Shown here one piece after another: positions 54,382 through 62,171 of a stretch of DNA of 64,000 nt (position 1 is the stretch's first letter; each line of letters begins with the position of its first letter). Origin of the DNA: Eubacterium sp. (lineage in GTDB: Bacteria; Bacillota; Clostridia; Lachnospirales; Lachnospiraceae). The translations under genes and the position numbers were made by a program. A model generated the notes under the pieces. It saw only the letters and a list, made by a program, of their open reading frames with translations. It was not told the origin of the DNA and searched no databases. The stretch covers positions 19,300-83,299 of the forward strand of contig JAGBBZ010000017.1 in NCBI GenBank assembly GCA_017938215.1, given 5' to 3'.

Positions 54382-55080
54382 ATGAGAATTGCAGTGTGTG
54401 ATGATGAGATGATATTTGCATCTCAAGTGAAAGAATGTGTGGAAAATTATTATACAAGCTTGGATGTGTTGATTGACACATTTTCTTCTGGGGAGGAATT
54501 GTTGGAAAATATTCAGAAAAAACAATTTAACCTTGTGTTTTTAGATATTGAAATGGGTGGAAAAGATGGTCTTACGGTGGCACGAGAGTTGCATGAGTTA
54601 TGCACGGGACTTCCTATTATTTTCTTGACAAGTCATACGGAGCTTGCCATGGAAGGATATGAGGTGGAAGCCTTTCGTTTTTTGGCAAAACCCGTGGAAG
54701 AAGCGAAACTGGAGGCGGCATTGAAAGCATTCGAAAAAATGCAACAAAGAGATTCGCAAATTACCATTGTGGAAGATGGTGTGCAACGATATTTGCGATG
54801 TGCCGAGATTCTGTATATAAAAGGAGAAAATGTGTATTTGAATGTATTTGCCACAGAAACCAATTATTTGGTGCGGAAAAAAATGAAGGAGTTGCTGACG
54901 GAACTACCGAAAGATAGCTTTGTGCAGATACACCGCAGTTTTATTGTAAATCTGAGGTTTGTGGTAAGTTTTGATGGAAAAAAAATTTCTCTTTCGGATG
55001 GAACAGAGCTTCCAGTGAGTAAAGGAAACCGGGATGGCTTTACCCAAGCAATGATGCGATATATGAGAGAGAGGGATTGA
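54382..55080 (+). CDS. LytTR-type response regulator
   Basis: A 232-residue regulator of the AgrA/LytR class. The receiver has CDDE acidic residues and phosphoacceptor Asp55 (FLDIEMGG). The C-terminal LytTR DNA-binding domain (~130-232) includes EILYIKGENVYLNVF, the SFVQIHRSFIVNLRFV signature, and LPVSKGNR. Such regulators typically answer secreted peptides or cell-envelope signals and bind paired direct repeats. ATG 54382 has an AAGAGAG site; the longer upstream frame lies in antisense to the SGNH gene and is not coding. The kinase gene begins one base after its stop. Confidence 0.93.
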   Translation: MRIAVCDDEMIFASQVKECVENYYTSLDVLIDTFSSGEELLENIQKKQFNLVFLDIEMGGKDGLTVARELHELCTGLPIIFLTSHTELAMEGYEVEAFRFLAKPVEEAKLEAALKAFEKMQQRDSQITIVEDGVQRYLRCAEILYIKGENVYLNVFATETNYLVRKKMKELLTELPKDSFVQIHRSFIVNLRFVVSFDGKKISLSDGTELPVSKGNRDGFTQAMMRYMRERD

Positions 55081-55081
55081 C

Positions 55082-56575
55082 ATGTTGTTACATATTTATC
55101 ACGTAATGTCGGCACTCCAAATGCTATTGATCCTGTTATTGATTGCTCACTATGTCTTTTTGGAGCCACAGATGAAACGAGGAAAATGGATGTATGCTAT
55201 TTTTAGTGGTGTCCTGATAATGGTGGAGGCAATCCTCAATCCGGAGACTTCCGGAGCTTTTATGATATTATTAATGTGTGGAGTGTACCTGGCTCTTGTA
55301 CGGAAAAAACATCGAATCCGAGGATTCTTTTTGACATTTCCTCTTTTTGGGATTTGTAGTGGCTTAGTTATGCCCGTCACGACTCTTCTGGATATTTTGA
55401 TTCCATTATCCGAACAACAATACCATCGATACAGTATGATATCCGATGGGATTTTAACAGTATTCCTCGTTTTGTTTTTCTGGAAAGGGAAAACATGGCG
55501 AGAAAATTTTGAGAGAGAAATGCAGTATCGAAGTTTGGCAAAATGGGAGCGACGATTGTTGCTTTTGGTGGCTTGGCTGGAATTGTGTGTGTCGTTCTTG
55601 CTGGTGGATGAGTGGTCCAAAGAAGAACTGACGGTATCGGTGAAGTTGAGTTTATTTGCCATGTGTATTGCATCCTTTGTGTTGGCAATCGCCATTATTC
55701 TTGTGATTCATCGTGGAAACAAAAGTGCGTATTATCAGGGGATTGCGCAGTTGAATCAGAGGTATCTCGAAGCGGAGATGCGACATTTTCAAGTGTATCA
55801 AAAGACGCAAACAGAGACGAGGCGGGTTCGGCATGATATGAAAAATCATATTGCCTGCTTGAATCATTTGGTCCAGAAAGAGGATTGGCAGGCGGTACGT
55901 GCATATTTGGCTGAAATGGGGATGACAGTGGAGCAGATTGATTCGGAGTTGCATTGCGGGAACTCGTTGGTGGATGCCATTTTGAATGAAAAGTATGAGC
56001 TGGCAAAGCAAAGAGGGATTCGATTTGAAATCCAGGGACAAATGTCGGAGAATACCAGATTGGAACCAGTGGATCTGTGTACGATTTTTGCCAATGCGTT
56101 GGATAATGCCATTGAGGCATTGTCATGTGAGGGGGTGCAGGAAGAGAATCGTTTTTTGCGACTTGAGATTGTAAATCAGGGAGCGATGCAGTTGTTGCGA
56201 TTTTGTAATCCCATGTCAAATAGAGCACAGATTGTCATTGGTAAAACGTCCAAAAAGGATTCCATGAATCATGGATTCGGCTTGCAAAATATCCAATTAG
56301 CAGTGAAAAAATATCAGGGGCAAATGGTGACGAAAGTGGAAGAACAGGAAAATCATCACGTATTTGTGCTTGAAATTATGCTTATGAATGGAGGGAAACC
56401 ATTCATTCACAACAAAATAGATGCCATTGACAACATATTTTGCCTTTTTGTAGAGAATATGATGTATTCTGTAATTGTAAAACAAAAGCCGATGTGGCAA
56501 ACAGTTATGGAGGAATCAGCATGGAAAAGAAAGAGATTAAGAGAACGTGTAACTATGTGGCAGGTGGGTTGTTGA
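55082..56575 (+). CDS. GHKL-family sensor histidine kinase with C-terminal extension
   Basis: A 497-residue AgrC/NatK-like kinase. Six or so hydrophobic helices fill the first ~210 residues, followed by a coiled region. The H-box is RVRHDMKNHIACLNH, then the GHKL ATPase with FANALDNAIEAL and NHGFGLQNIQLAV. Related kinases stop soon after the last beta strand (HVFVLEIMLMN); here the frame continues for ~58 residues (GGKPFIHNKIDAIDN...) and overlaps the CPBP gene by 55 bases. The tail has no visible domain. It forms a two-component pair with the LytTR regulator, probably sensing a peptide. Confidence 0.88.
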   Translation: MLLHIYHVMSALQMLLILLLIAHYVFLEPQMKRGKWMYAIFSGVLIMVEAILNPETSGAFMILLMCGVYLALVRKKHRIRGFFLTFPLFGICSGLVMPVTTLLDILIPLSEQQYHRYSMISDGILTVFLVLFFWKGKTWRENFEREMQYRSLAKWERRLLLLVAWLELCVSFLLVDEWSKEELTVSVKLSLFAMCIASFVLAIAIILVIHRGNKSAYYQGIAQLNQRYLEAEMRHFQVYQKTQTETRRVRHDMKNHIACLNHLVQKEDWQAVRAYLAEMGMTVEQIDSELHCGNSLVDAILNEKYELAKQRGIRFEIQGQMSENTRLEPVDLCTIFANALDNAIEALSCEGVQEENRFLRLEIVNQGAMQLLRFCNPMSNRAQIVIGKTSKKDSMNHGFGLQNIQLAVKKYQGQMVTKVEEQENHHVFVLEIMLMNGGKPFIHNKIDAIDNIFCLFVENMMYSVIVKQKPMWQTVMEESAWKRKRLRERVTMWQVGC

Positions 56576-57480
56576 TCTATACGTGGATTGGTTTTTTGGC
56601 GGTGATAGTGGAGATGATTATAAGAGCTGCCAGCATTTCCATTCGCGTGGATGATGTGGAAGAAGAAAATCGCCTCATCGATTCTGTGTTTAACACGATG
56701 CTGGAGAAAGAGGCATGGTCATCCATCGTTGGAGTTGTGCTTGGTATCGTGATTTTAGCCATGTTTTTCTACAAGAAAGTTTCAAGAAAAGACATTTTTC
56801 TATCCGTAAATGCGATGACGCCGAAGCGATTTTTCCAAATCTTGTGTGTGTTTATGGGGACTCAGTTGATTTTTGGTGTCGGTGGAGAATGGATGGAAAA
56901 AGGTGTGAATCTTTTTGGCTATTCCATGATGCAGAGTATCGAAAGTGCCAGTAGTATAAGTACGACGGTGTCTATGTTTTTGTATGCATCCCTATTTGGA
57001 CCGATTGCGGAGGAATTGGTGTACCGCGGATTTGTGTTGCGAAGTTTTATGAAGCTTGGAAAGATACCAGCCATTGTTCTTTCCTCGGTGTTGTTTGGAA
57101 TTATGCATGGAAACATTCCACAAAGTGTGTTTGCCTGTGCGGTGGGCGTGGTTTTCGGCTATGTGACAGTGGAATACTCCATTGGATGGTCCATCCTGCT
57201 TCACATTATCAATAACTTTGTGTTCGGGGATCTCCTTGGATTTCTTATGAAAAATCTAAGTGAACAGACGCAGTCGACCCTTAATTGGGGCATTATGGGA
57301 GTGTTTTTCTTGGCGGGAGCTGTGATTGTGTGGAGAAAGCGTGAAAAGATAAGGGAGTATGTTGTGGCAAATCGGATTGCAGAAAAGCGATATCGCTATA
57401 TGTTTACGGCAATTCTAGTTGTGGTATTTGTGGTCATCCATCTGGCAATGGGAATTGACATGATAGAGCCATTGAAATAA
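56521..57480 (+). CDS. CPBP-family intramembrane metalloprotease
   Basis: A 319-residue membrane protein of the CPBP (Abi/Rce1-like) family. The motif order is intact: AEELVYRG (EExxxR), LFGIMHGN (FxxxH) and LHIINNF (HxxxN). The C-terminus has two further helices. Such proteins cleave or protect against peptides, and in Gram-positives some sit beside bacteriocin or LytTR-regulated loci. ATG 56521 is preceded by GGAGG at a usual distance. The beginning is within the 3' end of the kinase frame. No bacteriocin precursor is seen, so a peptide-processing role is inferred from context. Confidence 0.9.
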   Translation: MEKKEIKRTCNYVAGGLLIYTWIGFLAVIVEMIIRAASISIRVDDVEEENRLIDSVFNTMLEKEAWSSIVGVVLGIVILAMFFYKKVSRKDIFLSVNAMTPKRFFQILCVFMGTQLIFGVGGEWMEKGVNLFGYSMMQSIESASSISTTVSMFLYASLFGPIAEELVYRGFVLRSFMKLGKIPAIVLSSVLFGIMHGNIPQSVFACAVGVVFGYVTVEYSIGWSILLHIINNFVFGDLLGFLMKNLSEQTQSTLNWGIMGVFFLAGAVIVWRKREKIREYVVANRIAEKRYRYMFTAILVVVFVVIHLAMGIDMIEPLK

Positions 57481-57510
57481 AGAATGATTATGCGGGAGGC
57501 GGTAAGGAAG

Positions 57511-58053
57511 ATGATTGTATTAATTGCAGGAGCATCCCATACAGGGAAAACGAATTTGGCGCAGAAGTTACTGGAAAAGTACCAGTATCCATATTTATCC
57601 ATTGACCATTTGAAAATGGGGTTGATTCGTAGTGGTTATACCAATTTGACAGTGGAAGATGACGAGGAATTGACCGAATATATGTGGCCGATTGTGCGGG
57701 AGATGATAAAGACTGCCATTGAAAATAATCAGAGTTTAGTAATCGAAGGGGGTTATATCCCCTATGATTGGGAAAAAAGCTTCGACGAGGAATATCGGAA
57801 ACATATTTGTTATGTTTGCTTGGTTATGTCGAAGGAGTACATCAAGAACCATTATGAGGCTATCAAGAAGTACGCCAGTGTGGTGGAGGAGCGTCTTGAT
57901 GATAGTGGCTGTACGAAAGAGTGGTTGTTGCGAGAAAACCAGCATTGTCTTGAGATGTGCGAGAAGCATGGATGCAAGTATGTGTGGATTGATGAGGCGT
58001 ATGAAGTGGAGCAGGAACTGGAGAAGGTGTTGAAGGAAGTGGAGGAAAAATGA
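57511..58053 (+). CDS. P-loop kinase-like protein (adenylate kinase-like fold)
   Basis: A 180-residue P-loop protein starting MIVLIAGASHTGKTNLAQKLLEKY, with the Walker A GASHTGKT at 7-14. It continues YPYLSIDHLKMGLIRSG, a DWEKSF helix and a C-terminal KYVWIDEAYEVEQELEK. Its size, early P-loop and Asp-containing strand resemble small nucleotide or metabolite kinases. The substrate is unknown. ATG 57511 is preferred because the P-loop family start is MI(V/I)LIAG and GGGAGG (57494-57499) lies upstream; ATG 57484 and 57490 lack a ribosome site. The stop overlaps the next gene. Confidence 0.75.
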   Translation: MIVLIAGASHTGKTNLAQKLLEKYQYPYLSIDHLKMGLIRSGYTNLTVEDDEELTEYMWPIVREMIKTAIENNQSLVIEGGYIPYDWEKSFDEEYRKHICYVCLVMSKEYIKNHYEAIKKYASVVEERLDDSGCTKEWLLRENQHCLEMCEKHGCKYVWIDEAYEVEQELEKVLKEVEEK

Positions 58054-59024
58054 TACAGAAAATAGAGGATAGTAGCAAGAAAGAAGATATTTGCAAAACG
58101 ATTTTGAAGCAATTACCCGAATGGTTTGAGATGCCAGAAAGCATTTTAGATTACGCGAAAAAGAGCAGAGAATTGCCAATGTGGGCGGATATTGAAAATG
58201 AGGATGTTCGAGGCTTTGTAGTATTGAAGGAAAACAGTCCCTACGCGGCGGAGATTTATGTTATGGGAGTATTGAAATCCTGTCATCGTTTAGGAATCGG
58301 ACGAGCTCTGTTTAAAGAATTATATCGGTATGCCCAAGAAGCTGGCTATGAGTTTTTACAAGTTAAAACGGTGCAAGAAGGGCATTATGCAGATTATGAT
58401 AAAACCAATGCATTTTACAAGGGTATTGGTTTTCGGGAATTGGAATGTATGCCGATTTGGGATGACGCGAATCCATGTCAGGTGTATGTGATGGCGGTGA
58501 AGAAAGGAGACGAGATGAGTCGTGAATTGATCCAACAGATTACATATAATACAGAGGTTACATTTTACAATATGGAAGTTGCCATGAAGACATGCGATTG
58601 GGATTATGAGATTTGTGGAACTCCTGTCTGGCGCTACATGTATCATACATTACATTCTTGCGATCGTTGGTATGATAATCCCTTTGTGTTTCAAGAACCA
58701 GAGATACATGTACCGAATTTGGATAAGGTAGACTTAGAATGTGACCGAGTGTTGACAGAAGAGGAACTGTGGGGATATTATAACCAAGTAAAAGAAAAGA
58801 CTATGAGTTTTGTGGCATCGTTATCGGATGCAGATTTGTATGCGAAGCCTGAGAAATGTGATCGAACGCGTATGGATTTGATATATGCCCAACTTCGTCA
58901 TTTCAATGTTCACATTGGAATTTTTAATGGAATAACGATAGCGAAGAAAGGAAAGTATCCGATGGTGATTGGTGGACCAAGAGAAGATTTTGAGAAGAAC
59001 AAGGGGAAGTTGTATGATGAGTAA
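58050..59024 (+). CDS. GNAT acetyltransferase fused to a DinB-like domain
   Basis: A 324-residue two-domain protein. Residues 1-~150 are GNAT: EIYVMGVLKSCHRLGIGRALFKELYRYA with the acetyl-CoA loop RLGIGR, and NAFYKGIGFRELECMP. Residues ~155-324 resemble DinB/YfiT-like four-helix bundles: YMYHTLHSCDRWY, then LTEEELWGYYNQVKEK and LIYAQLRHFNVHIGIFNG, whose three histidines are arranged like a metal site. DinB-like proteins are thiol-dependent or S-transferase-like in some species. ATG 58050 overlaps the previous stop. There is no stop or shift between the halves. The combined function is unknown. Confidence 0.85.
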   Translation: MIQKIEDSSKKEDICKTILKQLPEWFEMPESILDYAKKSRELPMWADIENEDVRGFVVLKENSPYAAEIYVMGVLKSCHRLGIGRALFKELYRYAQEAGYEFLQVKTVQEGHYADYDKTNAFYKGIGFRELECMPIWDDANPCQVYVMAVKKGDEMSRELIQQITYNTEVTFYNMEVAMKTCDWDYEICGTPVWRYMYHTLHSCDRWYDNPFVFQEPEIHVPNLDKVDLECDRVLTEEELWGYYNQVKEKTMSFVASLSDADLYAKPEKCDRTRMDLIYAQLRHFNVHIGIFNGITIAKKGKYPMVIGGPREDFEKNKGKLYDE

Positions 59025-60459
59025 AAGTATTTACATAACAATTTTATGCGTGACTTGTCTTTTGGTAAGTTGCGGAAAGGAAATAAACGTAGGAAGTCAA
59101 CCGAATCAATCTCAAGAAGTAGTTTCGGGGACAGCAGTCGTAGGGAAGCCAAGCGAAAGCAGGAAGATACCATTTCTGCCTCAATATCCAATGTCCAATT
59201 CGCAAGGTGTATACATGGGAATGGATACGGAAGGAGAATATTGTTTTCGGCAGTGGGATGGGCGTGAAATTAAGAAATACGAACCAGAAGGATTTGAACA
59301 GGTGCTTTTCGCAGATGACAATTGGATTTATTATCTTGTGTGGCAAGAGAGTGACCAATATGATCATGGAATATCCAGTGTTTACAGGGCACCATTGAAA
59401 CAGAAGGAAAATCAGGTGGAACCAGACATTGCATCGCAGGAGATGGTATTCCAAGAATCTCCGGATACAGCTGGAAAGAAAGCAATCTGGGATTGGGGAG
59501 TTGTGAATGGAAAATATGTGGTTGGCTTACGTGGAGATGGCAAACTTTTAATATATTCCATCGAAGCAAAGCAAACAACAATCTCTACCATAGATGATAG
59601 ATACGAGCATATTTGGGAAAGTGATTCCGAGATTTTAGGACAGATAAGAAATACAATATTTCTTTACGTGGAAGAAAATCGTGAAAATGATTATGAGAGT
59701 GGTTTATATTGTTATGATTTGAAAAAAGGAATTGTATCTTGCTTGGAGGAAAAGACATATTTTCTAGAGGATAACAACTATGTTTTCTCTCCGGAAGAGA
59801 AATGTTTTATTTATATGCCGAATCACAATAGACCGGATATTTTTCGGTTAAAGAAATATGCCCTAGGCAAAAAAGAGTCTCGTGATTTGTTGGGAGATAT
59901 GGGGATAAAAGCCGTTGAAGATGCCATAGAGAGCGCATTGCATGTGTCTATGGATGATGTAATATCGAAAAAAATCTCACAAGTATATTGCTGGAATGGA
60001 CGAGTATATATACAACTTTCTGTGTTTTGGAAAGAAGGTACAAATGAATATTTTGCAAAGAATTTTATTTTCAGTATGGGATTGAATGAACAGGATGTGC
60101 TAACGTATGAAGAAGAGATAACAAAAGTGCTTCATGAAAATTCGAAGATAGAGAAAATTCAATTTAGGTCAAAATATCCATGTACCATCGTTCGCGATGA
60201 GTGTATAACAATTGTAGATGGAATGTGTTTATTTGACCTAGGTGAAAAGCAGCCTGGCGAGGAAGAGGATAAAATCGGGTGTTATGACATCGAAGAAAAA
60301 ACATATTATGAATGTTTGAGGAATTGTTCAGAGATGTATCAGTATTGTGAAGGGACAAGACAAGTTGCTTATAACTTTGAGCTAGATTGGACAAATGCAA
60401 GTTTGTATGCTATGGTATCCGCACAGGAAAAAGATATATTTTACTTTGGAGAGGAGTAG
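59014..60459 (+). CDS. Putative lipoprotein of unknown function
   Basis: A 481-residue protein that I do not recognise. It has a lipoprotein signal: a short charged start, a hydrophobic helix (YITILCVTCLLVSC) and lipobox-like LVSC with Gly-Lys following. The mature part is rich in beta-type sequence with repeated Tyr/Trp/Asp segments (QWDGREIKKY, DNWIYYLVWQE, DLKKGIVSCLEEK), which might form a propeller, but no family motif is clear. It starts at ATG 59014 (or 59017), overlapping the previous gene by 11 bases. It should be anchored outside the membrane. The next gene follows by 4 bases. Confidence 0.7.
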   Translation: MMSKSIYITILCVTCLLVSCGKEINVGSQPNQSQEVVSGTAVVGKPSESRKIPFLPQYPMSNSQGVYMGMDTEGEYCFRQWDGREIKKYEPEGFEQVLFADDNWIYYLVWQESDQYDHGISSVYRAPLKQKENQVEPDIASQEMVFQESPDTAGKKAIWDWGVVNGKYVVGLRGDGKLLIYSIEAKQTTISTIDDRYEHIWESDSEILGQIRNTIFLYVEENRENDYESGLYCYDLKKGIVSCLEEKTYFLEDNNYVFSPEEKCFIYMPNHNRPDIFRLKKYALGKKESRDLLGDMGIKAVEDAIESALHVSMDDVISKKISQVYCWNGRVYIQLSVFWKEGTNEYFAKNFIFSMGLNEQDVLTYEEEITKVLHENSKIEKIQFRSKYPCTIVRDECITIVDGMCLFDLGEKQPGEEEDKIGCYDIEEKTYYECLRNCSEMYQYCEGTRQVAYNFELDWTNASLYAMVSAQEKDIFYFGEE

Positions 60460-60463
60460 GAAG

Positions 60464-61081
60464 ATGAAACTACTTTACGGAACAACGAATCAGGCAAAGC
60501 GAAATTCAATGCAACGGAGAATTCCGGATTTGGGAATCGAGTTACAGAGTCTGGCAGAGATCGAAGGCGAGATACCAGAGGTGGAGGAAAACGGGAAGAC
60601 ACCACTTGATAATGCGCGTTTGAAAGCAGAGGCGTATTATAAGGCATTTCAGGTTCCCGTCTTTTCTTGTGATTCCGGACTCTATTTCGATGACGTTCCA
60701 GATGAAGTGCAGCCGGGAGTTCACGTACGAACGGTGAATGAGAAAAGTTTGATAGATGAAGAAATGCTGGAACATTATAGTCAGCTTGCAAGAAAGTATG
60801 GACCGCTGAAGGCGAGATACAAAAATGCGATTTGCCTGATTTTTGATGAGAATGAACGATATGAAAGCATGGATGAGAGTTTGTGGGGCAGTTATTTTCA
60901 AATTGTAGATACGCCACATCCAAGACAGCATCAGCCGGGCTTCCCTTTGGATCGTTTATCGGTACATATTGGTACGGGAAAATACTATTATGATCTGGAA
61001 GGACGAGAAGTTGATAGTAGTGCGGTGGATATCGGATACTATGAATTTTTTAAGAAAGTGCTGGAGGCGAGAAGGGAATGA
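60464..61081 (+). CDS. Ham1/RdgB-like non-canonical purine NTP pyrophosphatase
   Basis: A 205-residue Ham1-superfamily protein. It starts KLLYGTTNQAKRNSMQRRI, the substrate-binding TxNxxK motif, then EENGKTPLDNARLKAEAYYKAF and CDSGLYFDDVPDE with the catalytic Asp region, and finishes GYYEFFKKVLEARR. It probably hydrolyses dITP/XTP-like nucleotides. The GERR-like C-terminal motif of RdgB is less typical, so it may be a divergent subfamily. ATG 60464 follows GAGGAG; the upstream in-frame ATG would overlap the lipoprotein gene. The next gene overlaps its stop (ATGA). Confidence 0.82.
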   Translation: MKLLYGTTNQAKRNSMQRRIPDLGIELQSLAEIEGEIPEVEENGKTPLDNARLKAEAYYKAFQVPVFSCDSGLYFDDVPDEVQPGVHVRTVNEKSLIDEEMLEHYSQLARKYGPLKARYKNAICLIFDENERYESMDESLWGSYFQIVDTPHPRQHQPGFPLDRLSVHIGTGKYYYDLEGREVDSSAVDIGYYEFFKKVLEARRE

Positions 61082-61704
61082 AAAAAGATACACCGATTAA
61101 ATGGTTGTTTTTTGACCTTGGCTCTACCTTGGTTGACGAGACGAAATGTATCGAATATCGAATCGAAGAAACTTTGAAGCAGGAAAATGCGCCCGTTCGA
61201 GAGGTTTTCTTCGCGTGCATGGAAAAGATGATAGAGAACAATCAGTTGCCCTATAAAGATGCGGTTAAGGAGTTTGGCTTAGAGCAGGTAAAGTGGCCGA
61301 AGGAATTGGAGCAGTTGTATGAAGATGTTCCGTGGGTGTTACAAACTTTGGCAGGAAAATACAAAATGGGAATCATCGCAAACCAGTCTCTTGGTTCCGA
61401 GGAACGTATGAGAAACTGGGGAATCCTTGATTATTTTGAGGTGATTGCTGCATCGGCGGAGGCAGGTGTGGCAAAGCCAGATAAGCGGATTTTTGAGTTG
61501 GCATTGGAGAAGTCGGAGGCGAAACCAGAGGAATGTTACATGATTGGAGATCGTTTGGACAATGATATCATTCCGGCGAAGGAAATGGGAATGCAGACGA
61601 TATGGGTTCGTCAGAGCTGGTTCGGAAAAGGGAATGTGGAACTAGCAGCAGAAAAGCCGGATGTAATTGTGGAGCGATTGGAAGAAATACTGGAATATCT
61701 GTGA
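61078..61704 (+). CDS. HAD-superfamily hydrolase with unusual motif I
   Basis: A 208-residue HAD hydrolase with the dehalogenase-type cap. Motif I is FFDLGSTLVDE: the nucleophile Asp13 is present, but the second Asp of the usual DxD is Gly, as in dehalogenase and phosphonatase-like branches. Motif II is IIANQS, motif III has AGVAKPDKRIF, and motif IV is MIGDRLDNDI. It is a phosphatase or hydrolase of a small substrate, unknown. It is coupled to the preceding gene by a 4-base overlap and precedes the pyrophosphatase-like gene by 10 bases. Confidence 0.85.
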   Translation: MKKDTPIKWLFFDLGSTLVDETKCIEYRIEETLKQENAPVREVFFACMEKMIENNQLPYKDAVKEFGLEQVKWPKELEQLYEDVPWVLQTLAGKYKMGIIANQSLGSEERMRNWGILDYFEVIAASAEAGVAKPDKRIFELALEKSEAKPEECYMIGDRLDNDIIPAKEMGMQTIWVRQSWFGKGNVELAAEKPDVIVERLEEILEYL

Positions 61705-61714
61705 GGTGAAAGTT

Positions 61715-62038
61715 ATGCTGGGTCAAATCGTAACAGTAAAAGTGGATCGACCTTTGGGGAGTTATCATCCGAAGCACAAAGACATTTATTATGCTATTAA
61801 TTATGGCTACATTGAGGGGATTATGGCTGCGGATGGGGAAGAACAGGATGCGTACATCGTTGGAGTGAATGAGCCGGTAGCAGAATTTACAGGAAAAATG
61901 ATTGCTATTATTCATCGGGAAAATGATGTGGAAGATAAGTGGGTGGTTGCCCCGGAAGAGATGTCTTTTTCTAAGGAAGAGGTTGCTGAGTTGGTAAAAT
62001 TTCAGGAGCAATATTTTGAGACGTGGATTGAGATGTGA
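61715..62038 (+). CDS. Small inorganic-pyrophosphatase-like protein
   Basis: A 107-residue protein with MLGQIVTVKVDRPLGSYHPKHKDI, YYAINYGYIEGIMAADGEEQDAYIVG and FTGKMIAIIHRENDVEDKWVVAPE. The Tyr-Gly-Tyr-Ile, Asp-Gly and Asp-Ala-Tyr pattern matches the core of family I soluble pyrophosphatases (YGYIPGT...D..D), but it is about 60 residues shorter than the usual ~175. Some clostridial proteins of this size are so annotated; activity is unproven. ATG 61715 follows GAGGTGAA. An intrinsic terminator lies 19 bases after it. Confidence 0.72.
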   Translation: MLGQIVTVKVDRPLGSYHPKHKDIYYAINYGYIEGIMAADGEEQDAYIVGVNEPVAEFTGKMIAIIHRENDVEDKWVVAPEEMSFSKEEVAELVKFQEQYFETWIEM

Positions 62039-62056
62039 ATATGATAACAAAACAGT

Positions 62057-62089
62057 GAGGTCTGGTTCTGTGCAATCAGACCTCTTTTT
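62057..62089 (+). terminator. Intrinsic terminator after the pyrophosphatase-like gene
   Basis: GAGGTCTG (62057-62064) and CAGACCTC (62077-62084) form a perfect 8-bp stem with a 12-base loop, followed by TTTTTA. Confidence 0.9.
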
Positions 62090-62101
62090 ATGAAAATAGT
62101 C

Positions 62102-62131
62102 TTGTGTCGTCCATAGTAGAAATGGTAAAAT
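62102..62131 (+). promoter_or_regulatory. Possible promoter of the terminal secreted-protein gene
   Basis: TTGTGT (62102-62107) and TAAAAT (62126-62131) are 18 bases apart, just after the terminator and 41 bases before the next ATG. The match to consensus is moderate. Confidence 0.35.
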
Positions 62132-62171
62132 AAGTGTAGAGATTGAGGTTTGTTAAAGGGGGAATTTGTGT

